Assembly (NCBI GenBank): GCA_025354845.1
Contig: JANXMD010000559.1
Span: 1-14,175 of the forward strand
Source of the DNA: Verrucomicrobiota bacterium
GTDB taxonomy: Bacteria; Verrucomicrobiota; Verrucomicrobiia; Limisphaerales; UBA9464
DNA: 14,175 bases
Reading direction: 5' to 3'
The translations under genes and the position numbers were made by a program. Positions 1-6,804 of the stretch are shown here, piece after piece; positions within the stretch are counted from its first letter, which is position 1, and each line of letters begins with the position of its first letter. The notes under the pieces are model-generated. The model was given only the letters and a program-made list of their open reading frames with translations. It searched no databases and had not been told where the DNA came from.

Positions 1-576
1 CTCCCCATCCGCCATTGCCTCGTCAGCCTCGGCAAACGGGAGAAAATCAGCCGGCTCTATGTGCACCCGCAGACGCTCGCGCAGTGCCGCGGCTGGATTC
101 AGCGGAATTTCCCGCACGCCGAGCTGATCGAGACCAGTTCCAACGCCCGCAGCGCCGAACACGCCACCAAGGAGAAGACCGCGGGCGCCATCTGCGGCCT
201 CTTTGCCGCCGAAAAATACGCCGTGCCGGTGCTCGAGGCCGACATCCAGGACAACGCCGCCAACGCCACGCGCTTCCTCGTCCTCGGGCGCCAGTGCCCG
301 CCCCCGAGCGGCAAGTCGGTGGACCGCACCAGCCTGATGTTCAGCATCCGGGACGAGGCCGGCGCGCTGCACCGTGCCCTCGCGCCGTTCCGCCGCTTTC
401 GCATCAACATGACCAAGATCGAGTCGCGCCCGAGCAAGCGGAAGGCCTGGGAATACTTCTTCTTCGTCGACTGCGACGGCCATTGCGAGGAGCCCAAAGT
501 GTCCAAGGCGATCGCTCTGCTGGGCCAGCACTGCAGCTTCGTTAAGGTACTGGGTTCGTATCCCAATTCGGACTGA
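1..576 (+). CDS. pheA: Prephenate dehydratase, C-terminal part (5' end outside window)
   Basis: This is the 3' end (191 codons) of a gene for prephenate dehydratase, which converts prephenate to phenylpyruvate in phenylalanine synthesis in the cytoplasm. The frame is open from base 1, so the start lies upstream. Visible are the end of the catalytic domain, with HPQTLAQCR at fragment residues 22-30 and the catalytic-loop Thr-Arg-Phe at 90-92. A C-terminal ACT domain follows (about 110-185), with GALHRAL at 121-127 and the phenylalanine-binding ESRP motif at 141-144. The ACT domain implies feedback inhibition by phenylalanine, as is known for the family. Whether a chorismate mutase domain precedes it (bifunctional P-protein) cannot be seen. 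pdxA starts 24 bases after the stop on the same strand, so the two are probably co-transcribed. Confidence 0.93.
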   Translation, partial: LPIRHCLVSLGKREKISRLYVHPQTLAQCRGWIQRNFPHAELIETSSNARSAEHATKEKTAGAICGLFAAEKYAVPVLEADIQDNAANATRFLVLGRQCPPPSGKSVDRTSLMFSIRDEAGALHRALAPFRRFRINMTKIESRPSKRKAWEYFFFVDCDGHCEEPKVSKAIALLGQHCSFVKVLGSYPNSD

Positions 577-599
577 GCGGCAGTCGTCGCCGTCACCTC

Positions 600-1616
600 A
601 TGCGCACTCTGGGGGTCACGTTGGGCGACATTACCGGGATCGGTCCCGAGGTGGCGCTCAAGGCCATCGCCCGCGATCTGGGTCTCGACAACAGCACTCG
701 CTACGTCCTCATCGGTGACGCCGCGGTTGCTGATCACTACTGCGGCCTCCTCGGCCTCGAGGGTGCCGTGCCAGCGTGGAGCGATCGTGAAGGCGCAGGA
801 GCCGGAAGCCGACTGTACGTGCACGATCCGGGCCTTCCGCCGCTGCCCGCGGGTCTGCCTCCCGGGGATGCGCTGGCGGCCCGGGCCGCGGTGGCTTGGC
901 TGGAAGCCGGGGCCCGACTGTGTCTTTCGGGCGAACTGGATGGGATGGTCACGGCACCAGTGAGCAAGGAGGCCATCCTGGCCGCGGGGATTCCGTTTGT
1001 CGGACAAACCGAATTTCTCGCCCAACTGGCCGGCGTTCCAGATCCGGCCATGATGCTCCTGGGTCATGACGACCGCGGCCGCTGGCTCCGCGTCGTGTTG
1101 GCGACGACCCATGTTCCCCTTGCCCGCGTGGCCCAGGCCCTCACCCGGGAGGCGGTCCTGTCGGCCATTCGACGCGCCCGCGAGGCTTGCCGCTGGCTGC
1201 GTCTCGATCGCGAGCGCATCGCCGTCTGCGGCCTCAACCCCCACGCCGGAGAGGGGGGGCGCATGGGCACCGAGGAGGGGACGGTGATCGCCCCTGCCGT
1301 ACACACCGCTCGCGCCGAGGGGGTGGACGTTCACGGACCGTTCTCCGCCGATACGCTGTTCCATCGGGTTTACGCCGGGGACTACGACGCCGTGGTCGCG
1401 ATGTATCACGATCAGGGGTTGGTGCCGTTGAAGATGGTGGCCTTTGAAACCGGCGTGAACTGGACGCTGGGCCTGCCTTTTGTTCGCACCTCGCCGGATC
1501 ACGGCACCGCCTACGATCTCGCCGGCCGGGGCGAGGCGGATCCGTCGAGTATGGCCGCGGCGCTGCGCCTGGCCCGGGAACTGACCGAGGCGGGTCCACC
1601 GCAGGCAGTAAGATGA
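600..1616 (+). CDS. pdxA: 4-hydroxythreonine-4-phosphate dehydrogenase
   Basis: The 338-residue product is a full-length PdxA. The enzyme oxidises 4-phosphohydroxy-L-threonine with NAD in the DXP-dependent pathway to pyridoxal 5'-phosphate, as a cytoplasmic metal-dependent dimer. Visible signatures are GDITGIGPE near the N-terminus (9-17), TAPVSKEAI (118-126), NPHAGE (213-218) and MYHDQGLVPLK (268-278). The three expected metal-binding histidines are H171, H215 and H270, and D251 lies in the usual acidic position. One oddity is GQTEF at 135-139: the family usually has GHTE, so the substrate-contacting histidine is glutamine here. The ATG at 600 fits the family N-terminus. The gene lies 23 bases behind pheA. 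No promoter is evident between them, so an operon is likely. Confidence 0.95.
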   Translation: MRTLGVTLGDITGIGPEVALKAIARDLGLDNSTRYVLIGDAAVADHYCGLLGLEGAVPAWSDREGAGAGSRLYVHDPGLPPLPAGLPPGDALAARAAVAWLEAGARLCLSGELDGMVTAPVSKEAILAAGIPFVGQTEFLAQLAGVPDPAMMLLGHDDRGRWLRVVLATTHVPLARVAQALTREAVLSAIRRAREACRWLRLDRERIAVCGLNPHAGEGGRMGTEEGTVIAPAVHTARAEGVDVHGPFSADTLFHRVYAGDYDAVVAMYHDQGLVPLKMVAFETGVNWTLGLPFVRTSPDHGTAYDLAGRGEADPSSMAAALRLARELTEAGPPQAVR

Positions 1617-1704
1617 GTTGGGAATAACGGGAAATCGGTTGCTGATTGCCCGGGCCGGACGTTCCATCGCTTCAATCCCCTCACGATCCCAACCGCCCCC
1701 TCCC

Positions 1705-2889
1705 GTGAATCCCAGCCAGCCGCCCGCCCCTGACTTGCAAGCCGTGCCCGGCCCGGGGCAGGCACCGGTCGCGCTCGCTGAGTCCCGCTTCTGCCGGCAT
1801 CTCAAACCGGACCAGTTTGAGTTCGTGCACAAAACGTCGGAGGTTCGCCGCTACGCCGCCGGTGAGGTGATCTTTGTCGAAGGGCAGAAAGGCGACGGCC
1901 TCTACGTCATCGGCGAGGGCGTGGTGCAGATCTCCGCCGCCTCGGCGCCCAACCGAACCCACGTCCTCTCGCGCATGGAGGCCGGGAATTACTTCGGCGA
2001 AATGGCCATCTTCGACGGCCTCCAGCGATCCGCTACTGCCACCGCGCTCACCGATTCGGTGCTGCACTTCCTCCCGATCAACACAGTGCTGGAGCTGTTG
2101 TCCAACTCACCGTTGCTGGCCGCTTCGATCGTCCGGGATTCGAGTCTGCGGATGCGCGACTTCAATCGCCGCTTCCTGGAGGAGTCCCTGAAGGCCGAGC
2201 GCCTTCAGTTGGTGGAACGCCTCTCCAGAACCATTGTCCACGACTTCCGGAATCCGCTGAACGTCATCGGTATCGCGGCCGACCTTGCGGCCGAAGAAAA
2301 TGCCTCGGTCACGGCGCGACGCTCGGCGCGCGATCGGATCCGAAAGCAAATCGAGGTTATTAACCGCATGATGCACGAGCTGCTGGAGTTCACCCGCGTG
2401 GTCCCGGCTCGGGCCGCGCTGCCCGCGGTGTCGTACGCCGACTTCCTCCGCGACATGCTGCTCGAACTCCGCGCCGAGGCGGTGGTTCGCGGCGCGGCGG
2501 TCGAGGTGGATCCCGTCCTGCCCGACGTCGTTCTGCGCATCGATCCACCCCGTCTTTCAAGGGTTTTCACCAACCTCTACCAGAACGCCTTCGATTCCGT
2601 CTCCGGGCGCGAACAGCCGCTGATCCGGGTGCACTTTTCGGTCGATGACGCCTGGGTCACCACCGAGATCGCCGACAACGGTGTGGGCATTCCCGCCGCG
2701 CATCTTCGGCACGTCTTCGAACCCTTCTTCACCCACGGCAAGGACCACGGCACCGGCCTCGGTCTCGCCATCTGCGAACGCATCGTCCGGGAACACGGCG
2801 GCAAGATTGAGGTGGAAAGCGAAGCCGGCCGCGGGGCGATCTTTCGCGTGCGTTTGCCCCGGGGGAACACCCCGTACAGCGCCGCTTGA
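1705..2889 (+). CDS. Soluble sensor histidine kinase with N-terminal cyclic-nucleotide-binding domain
   Basis: The product (394 residues from the GTG at 1705) joins a CRP-like cyclic-nucleotide-binding fold (about residues 27-150; GEVIFVEG 53-60, GNYFGEMAIFDG 94-105) to a histidine kinase. The kinase part has an H-box (VHDFRNPLN, H179), an N-box (N290, N294), a G1 box (DNGVGIP 324-330), an F-region (FEPFF 338-342) and a G2 box (GTGLGLAI 349-356). There are no membrane segments and no helix-turn-helix, so it is a cytoplasmic sensor kinase that would phosphorylate a response regulator. None is encoded here. The ligand is unknown. A TTG at 1618 is also in frame and would add 29 residues, but that stretch has weaker third-position GC bias, so I prefer 1705. 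Neither start has a clear Shine-Dalgarno sequence. It may be co-transcribed with pdxA, whose stop is 88 bases upstream. Confidence 0.88.
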   Translation: MNPSQPPAPDLQAVPGPGQAPVALAESRFCRHLKPDQFEFVHKTSEVRRYAAGEVIFVEGQKGDGLYVIGEGVVQISAASAPNRTHVLSRMEAGNYFGEMAIFDGLQRSATATALTDSVLHFLPINTVLELLSNSPLLAASIVRDSSLRMRDFNRRFLEESLKAERLQLVERLSRTIVHDFRNPLNVIGIAADLAAEENASVTARRSARDRIRKQIEVINRMMHELLEFTRVVPARAALPAVSYADFLRDMLLELRAEAVVRGAAVEVDPVLPDVVLRIDPPRLSRVFTNLYQNAFDSVSGREQPLIRVHFSVDDAWVTTEIADNGVGIPAAHLRHVFEPFFTHGKDHGTGLGLAICERIVREHGGKIEVESEAGRGAIFRVRLPRGNTPYSAA

Positions 2890-2894
2890 CCCCT

Positions 2895-2908
2895 CGCGTG
2901 ATCACGCG
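2895..2908. promoter_or_regulatory. Perfect 14-bp palindrome, possible operator
   Basis: CGCGTGATCACGCG reads identically on both strands. It lies 6 bases after the kinase stop and 25 bases upstream of the proposed -35 box of the downstream lipoprotein gene. The position suits an operator for a dimeric regulator. A weak 3' hairpin of the kinase mRNA is the alternative, but there is no following T-run to make it a terminator. Confidence 0.4.
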
Positions 2909-2933
2909 CACGACGGGTTGCCTGGGTTCCCGA

Positions 2934-2961
2934 TTGACCTCGAATTTGACCGGCGTACGCT
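2934..2961 (+). promoter_or_regulatory. Probable sigma70-type promoter of the Gfo/Idh/MocA lipoprotein gene
   Basis: A -35 box TTGACC (2934-2939) is followed after 16 bp by a -10 box TACGCT (2956-2961). Transcription would begin near 2968, giving a leader of about 32 bases before the ATG at 3001. The same box style appears upstream of serA, scpA and the two-gene module at 6191-6650, which supports the call. Confidence 0.5.
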
Positions 2962-3000
2962 GCGTCCAGTCACCTCACATCACCTCTGCACGCACCTCCC

Positions 3001-4437
3001 ATGTCCACACCTCATTCCAATCCATCCCCGCAACCACCCTCCGGCTCGTCTCGACGTGACTTTATCAAGCGTGCCACGGCCGCTGCGACGGTTGCCGGGG
3101 CCGCGTCCACCATCGCTGGATGCGCCACCACCGGCGGCGGCGTGGAACAGAGTGTGAAATCAGGCGTCGCGCCCTGGCAGGGTCGCGTCATCGGAGCCAA
3201 CGACCGAATTGTTTGCGGGTTCGTCGGCGTGGGCGGCCAGGGCTACGGCGCCCATGTGTCCACCTGCAAGGACGTGGACGAAAAGGTCAACAACATCGCC
3301 CTCGCTGCCATCTGCGACGTATCGAAGCATCGCGTGGAAGTGGGCAAGGCCAAGGCCGGCCCTCAGGCCCAGGGCTACGGCGACTACCGCCAGGTGCTTG
3401 AGCGGAAGGACATCGACGTCATCTTCTGCGCCACGGTCGATCACTGGCACACCAACATCACCTGCGACGCGCTCCAATCCGGCAAGCATGTGTACGTTGA
3501 GAAGCCGATGACCCGCTATCTCAGCGAAGCCTTCCGCATTTACGACACTTCCAAGAGCACCGGCAAGATGGTGCAAGTGGGCTCGCAGGGTTGCTCCGAC
3601 AAGAAATGGCACAAGGCCGCCGAATGGATCCGCGCCGGCAAGATCGGTCCGGTGGTCATGAGCCAGGGCAGCTACATGCGCAACAGCCCCAAGGGCGAGT
3701 GGAACTACACCATTCAAAAGTGGGCGAGCGCCGACGACATCGACTGGGCCACCTGGATGGGCAAGCAGATCAAGAATAAGGTGCCCTTCAACCCCGATCA
3801 CTACTTCCGCTGGCGCAAGTACCAGCCCTATTGCTCCGGCCTGCTGGGCGACCTGTTCCCGCACAAGCTGCATCCGTACATGCTCGCGACCGGCAATCCG
3901 GAGTTCCCTCTCCGCGTCGCCAGCGTCGGCAACAAAAAGGTCCAGACCGATCTCAAGTCGGAGGGCGACTCCAAGACGGCCTACATCCGCGACGTACCCG
4001 AGATCGTGCAGCTCATCGCCGAATTCCCGAGCGGCATGGTGATGCACATCACCTCCAGCACGGTGAACGAACAAGGCACCCAGGAGATGATCCGCGGCCA
4101 TAAGGCGACTCTCACCATGGCCGGCAACAAGGTGGAGCTGAAGCCCGAGCGTCCCTTCGCCGAGGAGATTGATGGCGTCACCAGCGAAGCCTTCACCGGC
4201 GATCAAACGGAGAGCGTGGCCAATCACCACCGCAACTTCTTCAAGGCCATCCGCGGTCTGGAACCGCAGAACTGTGGCATGGACCTGGCAGTCAAGGTTC
4301 AGACCGTCATCTCCCTCGCCGAAATGAGCGAACGCCTGGGCATGATGTGCTACTTCGATCCCGCCACCCGCAAGGTCTCCGACGGCTCGGGCCGCGAGAT
4401 CACTCCGATCACCTACGGCACCCTCGCGGCTTCGTAA
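3001..4437 (+). CDS. Tat-exported Gfo/Idh/MocA family oxidoreductase (lipoprotein)
   Basis: The 478-residue protein begins with a twin-arginine signal: SRRDFIKRA at 17-25, an alanine-rich hydrophobic stretch, then a lipobox-like IAGC with Cys at 41. It is therefore likely exported folded and lipid-anchored. The mature part is an NAD(P)-dependent Gfo/Idh/MocA oxidoreductase. It has a Rossmann glycine motif GVGGQG (76-81), an acidic residue ending beta-2 (D106), the family motif VEKPM (166-170) and a C-terminal alpha/beta substrate domain. The family oxidises or epimerises sugars and sugar derivatives. The substrate here cannot be told from sequence. Exported members are expanded in Verrucomicrobiota and Planctomycetota. 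It has its own promoter and an intrinsic terminator, so it is monocistronic. Confidence 0.9.
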   Translation: MSTPHSNPSPQPPSGSSRRDFIKRATAAATVAGAASTIAGCATTGGGVEQSVKSGVAPWQGRVIGANDRIVCGFVGVGGQGYGAHVSTCKDVDEKVNNIALAAICDVSKHRVEVGKAKAGPQAQGYGDYRQVLERKDIDVIFCATVDHWHTNITCDALQSGKHVYVEKPMTRYLSEAFRIYDTSKSTGKMVQVGSQGCSDKKWHKAAEWIRAGKIGPVVMSQGSYMRNSPKGEWNYTIQKWASADDIDWATWMGKQIKNKVPFNPDHYFRWRKYQPYCSGLLGDLFPHKLHPYMLATGNPEFPLRVASVGNKKVQTDLKSEGDSKTAYIRDVPEIVQLIAEFPSGMVMHITSSTVNEQGTQEMIRGHKATLTMAGNKVELKPERPFAEEIDGVTSEAFTGDQTESVANHHRNFFKAIRGLEPQNCGMDLAVKVQTVISLAEMSERLGMMCYFDPATRKVSDGSGREITPITYGTLAAS

Positions 4438-4464
4438 TCGGGTCGTTCCCAAACTTCATCGACG

Positions 4465-4499
4465 CAGCCGGCCTCCACGCGGGGCCGGCTGTTTCGTTT
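4465..4499 (+). terminator. Rho-independent terminator after the oxidoreductase gene
   Basis: A perfect 9-bp stem pairs CAGCCGGCC (4465-4473) with GGCCGGCTG (4483-4491) around a 9-base loop. It is followed by the T-rich tail TTTCGTTT. It starts 27 bases after the oxidoreductase stop and isolates that gene from the apbE-like gene. Confidence 0.8.
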
Positions 4500-4517
4500 C
4501 GCCACGCCGAGGTTTCG

Positions 4518-4542
4518 ACACGGATTTCACGGATTCTCACAG
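4518..4542. repeat. Short 9-bp-period repeat before the apbE-like gene
   Basis: ACACGGATTTCACGGATT followed by CTCAC repeats CACGGATT(T/C) with a period of 9 bases. It ends 6 bases before the ATG at 4549 and occupies the region where a promoter and ribosome binding site would be expected. From memory, such TTTCACGGA strings occur as dispersed repeats in Verrucomicrobiota. That is recall, not a search result. Confidence 0.45.
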
Positions 4543-4548
4543 AAGGCC

Positions 4549-5448
4549 ATGAGCGATGAGGTTCCAGGTTCAGCTCCGGTCCTGGTGGCGCGGCAGGCGA
4601 TGGCCACGCGATTTGAGTTTGTCTTGCACGGGCCGAATCCCGCCGGCCTCCGCGCCGCCGCCGAGGAGGCGCTGGACGAGGTCGAACGCATCGAAAATCA
4701 ACTCAGTCTGTTTCGTCCCCTCACCGACGTCGCGCGGATCAACGCCCGCGGCGCAACGGGTCCGGTGAAGGTGGCGCCCGAGGTCTTCCGCTTGATCCAA
4801 CGTGCGGTGACGTTATCGATGGCCACCGACGGCGCGTTCGACATCACCGCCGGGGCGTGGATGCACGCCTGGGGATTTCATGCCGGGGCTCAGGCTCCCG
4901 TTGCAGACGCCGCGGAGAAGGACGTCACCAGCGGGGCCGAGTTTTTGGAGTTGGACGCCGAGGCGTTTACCGTGCGTTTCACCCGCCCGGGGATGCGTCT
5001 CGATCTCGGTGCACTCGGCAAGGGCTACGCGCTGGACCGGGCCTCCGAGTGCCTGCGCGATGCCGGAGTCACTTCGGCCCTGCTGCACGGCGGCACGAGT
5101 TCGATTGTCGCCATCGGACCGCCACCCAACTCTGCGGCCGGATGGAAGATTGCGCTGCCCACCAGGGAAGCCGTCTTGCTGCTGGATGAATCGCTTTCCG
5201 TCTCCGCAACCTGGGGGCGAACTCTGGAGGTCAGCGGCATTCAACGCGGCCACGTGATCGACCCCCGCAGCGGCGAACCCATCCCGGGACCTTGTATGGC
5301 CGCCGTGGTCTGTCCCCTGGCCGCGGATTCGGATGCACTTTCCACCGCGTTCCTGGTCCTGGGACTCGCCGGACGTGATCGAATCCAGCAGGCATCGCGA
5401 TCCGACAGGCTCTGGTTTTCCACGGAGGACCATTCGCTCCCAACCTGA
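4549..5448 (+). CDS. apbE: ApbE-family FAD:protein FMN transferase
   Basis: The 299-residue product matches ApbE, a Mg-dependent enzyme that moves FMN from FAD onto a threonine or serine of target flavoproteins. Visible motifs are MATRFEF near the N-terminus (18-24), DLGALGKGYALD (152-163), a glycine-rich GGTSS (181-185), HVIDPRSG (235-242) and the metal-site region DSDALSTA (260-267). The length is normal for the family. No signal peptide or lipobox is visible, although most ApbE proteins act outside the cytoplasmic membrane, so this copy may be cytoplasmic. The ATG at 4549 has AGAAGG only two bases upstream, which is too close for a good ribosome site. No flavinylated target such as Nqr/Rnf subunits is in view. 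A terminator upstream separates it from the preceding gene. Confidence 0.9.
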   Translation: MSDEVPGSAPVLVARQAMATRFEFVLHGPNPAGLRAAAEEALDEVERIENQLSLFRPLTDVARINARGATGPVKVAPEVFRLIQRAVTLSMATDGAFDITAGAWMHAWGFHAGAQAPVADAAEKDVTSGAEFLELDAEAFTVRFTRPGMRLDLGALGKGYALDRASECLRDAGVTSALLHGGTSSIVAIGPPPNSAAGWKIALPTREAVLLLDESLSVSATWGRTLEVSGIQRGHVIDPRSGEPIPGPCMAAVVCPLAADSDALSTAFLVLGLAGRDRIQQASRSDRLWFSTEDHSLPT

Positions 5449-5629
5449 AGGTATTCGGCGCCCGACTCCTTAGCGTCCACCTCAAACCCGAGGCAAGTCC
5501 CGCCCGTTCGGAGTTCCGGCTTCAGGCGGTCTGGGAGCCCGTCGGCAGGGAATCGGCGCCGTCAAACATTCCGCTCACCCGACTCCACCATGCGCTTGAC
5601 GATTGGCCTTGGTATCCAATCCTCGGGGC

Positions 5630-6172
5630 ATGGAGGCAGGTTCCGGATCTTCAGAACGACAAAAGCGCATTTCCGTCCCGTTGGTTCTCATTGCGACAGT
5701 GTTGCTGTTCGTCGTGATGACCCTTACCAAGCTCATCACTCAGCGTCCCTTCGTGGACATCGCCCCCTCACATCCTCTTTGGACCGCGTCGATCACGGGG
5801 ACCACCGGAGACCTCGCGGAGATCTGGGTTTGGACCCCCACGGCAACCCTGAGAACCAACATGCCGGTGCCCGTGGAGCTCCGCTTCCGCGACAAGAACC
5901 TGTTGCTTCAGGTCCGAAGCGCTCAGAACCGCGACATGGCGTTGGATGTGAGTGGAACAGAAAACCGCAACGGACATGGGCGCCTCACCGCGGGAGGATC
6001 CAACAGCGTCTCCTTTACTTCTGTGGCTCGGATCCCCTTCTTCTCGGTTGACTGTTACACCGGCGTCTCTCCTCCGTCCCTTCCCCTGGGGATTCGCCCG
6101 GTGTTCGACAAGTTCCCGTACCTCATCCTGTCCAGCTTCGACATCGTCACCAACGCCGTCACGAGCCCGTAG
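5630..6172 (+). CDS. Hypothetical single-pass membrane protein
   Basis: I do not recognise this 180-residue product. It has a short charged N-terminus (QKR at 11-13), one strong hydrophobic segment (about 14-36, ISVPLVLIATVLLFVVM) and then a polar 140-residue domain rich in beta-forming residues. The most likely topology is N-in with the domain outside the membrane, or alternatively an uncleaved signal anchor. High third-position GC supports coding in this frame. An in-frame TTG at 5603 would add 9 residues, but the ATG at 5630 gives a more natural start. It follows apbE after 181 bases and converges on the two-gene module, with 18 bases between stop codons. Its function is unknown. Confidence 0.6.
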   Translation: MEAGSGSSERQKRISVPLVLIATVLLFVVMTLTKLITQRPFVDIAPSHPLWTASITGTTGDLAEIWVWTPTATLRTNMPVPVELRFRDKNLLLQVRSAQNRDMALDVSGTENRNGHGRLTAGGSNSVSFTSVARIPFFSVDCYTGVSPPSLPLGIRPVFDKFPYLILSSFDIVTNAVTSP

Positions 6173-6190
6173 GATTCTTCACCAGACGCT

Positions 6191-6436
6191 CTAATCAACT
6201 TGATCCCCTTCGGGTATTTGCCCCGGAATCAAGAAAGTGAGAATCAGATCGCCCTCGCCACACACCATCAGACCGGAGAATCGCTTGTACCAGCGGCCAG
6301 TTGGCACCTCCGGATCTTGATCGAGCCACCCGGCGAGAAGCCCGAGTTGATCCGCAGAAATCTGTCGACGCTGAATCCTTTCCAGAAGATGGAGGAATAG
6401 CGGGCGTGGCAGGTTTCTTCGCCGAACTCTAGGCAT
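6191..6436 (-). CDS. Small basic protein, candidate toxin of a two-gene module
   Basis: The 81-residue product starts at the ATG 6436-6434, which lies inside the end of the upstream gene (8-base overlap), so translation is probably coupled. The N-terminus is strongly basic (MPRVRRRNLP). A helical stretch follows (LFLHLLERIQ), then a compact region with WLDQDPEVPTG (38-47), WYKRF (49-53) and VCGEGDLILTF (58-68), ending PGQ. I do not know a named family for it. The size, the overlap with a small antitoxin-like gene and the order suggest the toxin of a toxin-antitoxin pair. This is inference from layout. A longer reading from 6508 would overlap the upstream gene by 80 bases and is less likely. 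Confidence 0.6.
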   Translation of the reverse strand: MPRVRRRNLPRPLFLHLLERIQRRQISADQLGLLAGWLDQDPEVPTGRWYKRFSGLMVCGEGDLILTFLIPGQIPEGDQVD

Positions 6437-6650
6437 CGGGCGAATCGCCGTAGAAGCCACGGAGGAGCTCGTCTTTGAGCACAAGACCGGAGCTCGTTTC
6501 TCCGGCATCGGCGAGCCGTTGAGCCAGTTCGACGAGGCGTTCGGGAGGCAATGCCCCTCCGAATCTCAACGCCGAGGTGAATTCAATCACCTTAGCCTGC
6601 TCGCTCGGCGGCAACGCGAGAATCTCTGCCATGACCTGCCGGGCGTCCAT
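6429..6650 (-). CDS. Small acidic protein, candidate antitoxin of a two-gene module
   Basis: The 73-residue product begins MDARQVMAEILALPPSEQAKVIEF. This pattern resembles the short helical antitoxin-like proteins whose N-termini read roughly 'I.EI..LP..EQ.KVI.F'. The C-terminal LKDELLRGFYGD (58-69) could be the partner-binding tail. It has no membrane segment. The downstream gene starts within its last codons (shared GATGCCTAG), as is typical for co-translated pairs. A promoter lies so close upstream that the mRNA should start at or next to the ATG. The antitoxin role is inferred from size, operon order and general resemblance. It has not been shown for this family as far as I know. Confidence 0.65.
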   Translation of the reverse strand: MDARQVMAEILALPPSEQAKVIEFTSALRFGGALPPERLVELAQRLADAGETSSGLVLKDELLRGFYGDSPDA

Positions 6651-6656
6651 TCTTCG

Positions 6657-6685
6657 ACGCTAGAAGCGGTCCCCGGGACGGTCAA
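6657..6685 (-). promoter_or_regulatory. Near-leaderless promoter of the two-gene module
   Basis: On the minus strand a -35 box TTGACC (6685-6680) is followed after 17 bp by a -10 box TAGCGT (6662-6657). Only six bases (CGAAGA) separate the -10 box from the ATG at 6650, so transcription should begin at or beside the start codon. The boxes and spacer length equal those of the serA promoter. Confidence 0.6.
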
Positions 6686-6746
6686 CTGGCCATTCCGGCC
6701 ACACCACGAGCAGCGCAAACGGGAACTCCTACCAACCCGCTCTTCG

Positions 6747-6782
6747 CCTCAGTAACTCTGCGCCTCTGCGCCTCTGCGGTTC
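6747..6782. repeat. Heptad-type dispersed repeat, copy 1 (3' of serA)
   Basis: This 36-bp block contains CTCTGCG/CCTCTGCG units and ends GGTTC, with CCTCAG at its other end. It matches 31 of 36 positions of the block at 11364-11399. It lies 22 bases beyond the serA stop codon, in the same orientation relative to the gene as copy 2 is to purL. Confidence 0.7.
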
Positions 6783-6804
6783 ACTCCCCTCCGAGCCCTG
6801 CGGC

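Noticed and set aside
99..1832. 577-residue minus-strand open frame across pheA, pdxA and the kinase start
   Set aside because: It is the antisense shadow of three well-supported plus-strand genes.
3160..4452. 430-residue minus-strand open frame opposite the Gfo/Idh/MocA gene
   Set aside because: It is an antisense shadow. The plus-strand frame has a Tat signal and all family motifs.
5379..5718. Start-less open frame (frame 3) overlapping the end of apbE, reading ...FGARLLSVHLKPEASPA... and ...LDDWPWYPILGAWRQV...
   Set aside because: It looks somewhat protein-like, but there is no ATG, GTG or TTG start in it. It overlaps two better-supported genes, and I recognise no family. It may be a gene remnant or chance in high-GC DNA.
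5792..5812. SITGTTGD in the hypothetical membrane protein as an ApbE flavinylation site
   Set aside because: The usual acceptor motif has a pattern like D..(S/T)GA(S/T).(S/T). Here the alanine is threonine and the final hydroxyl residue is aspartate, so it does not fit.
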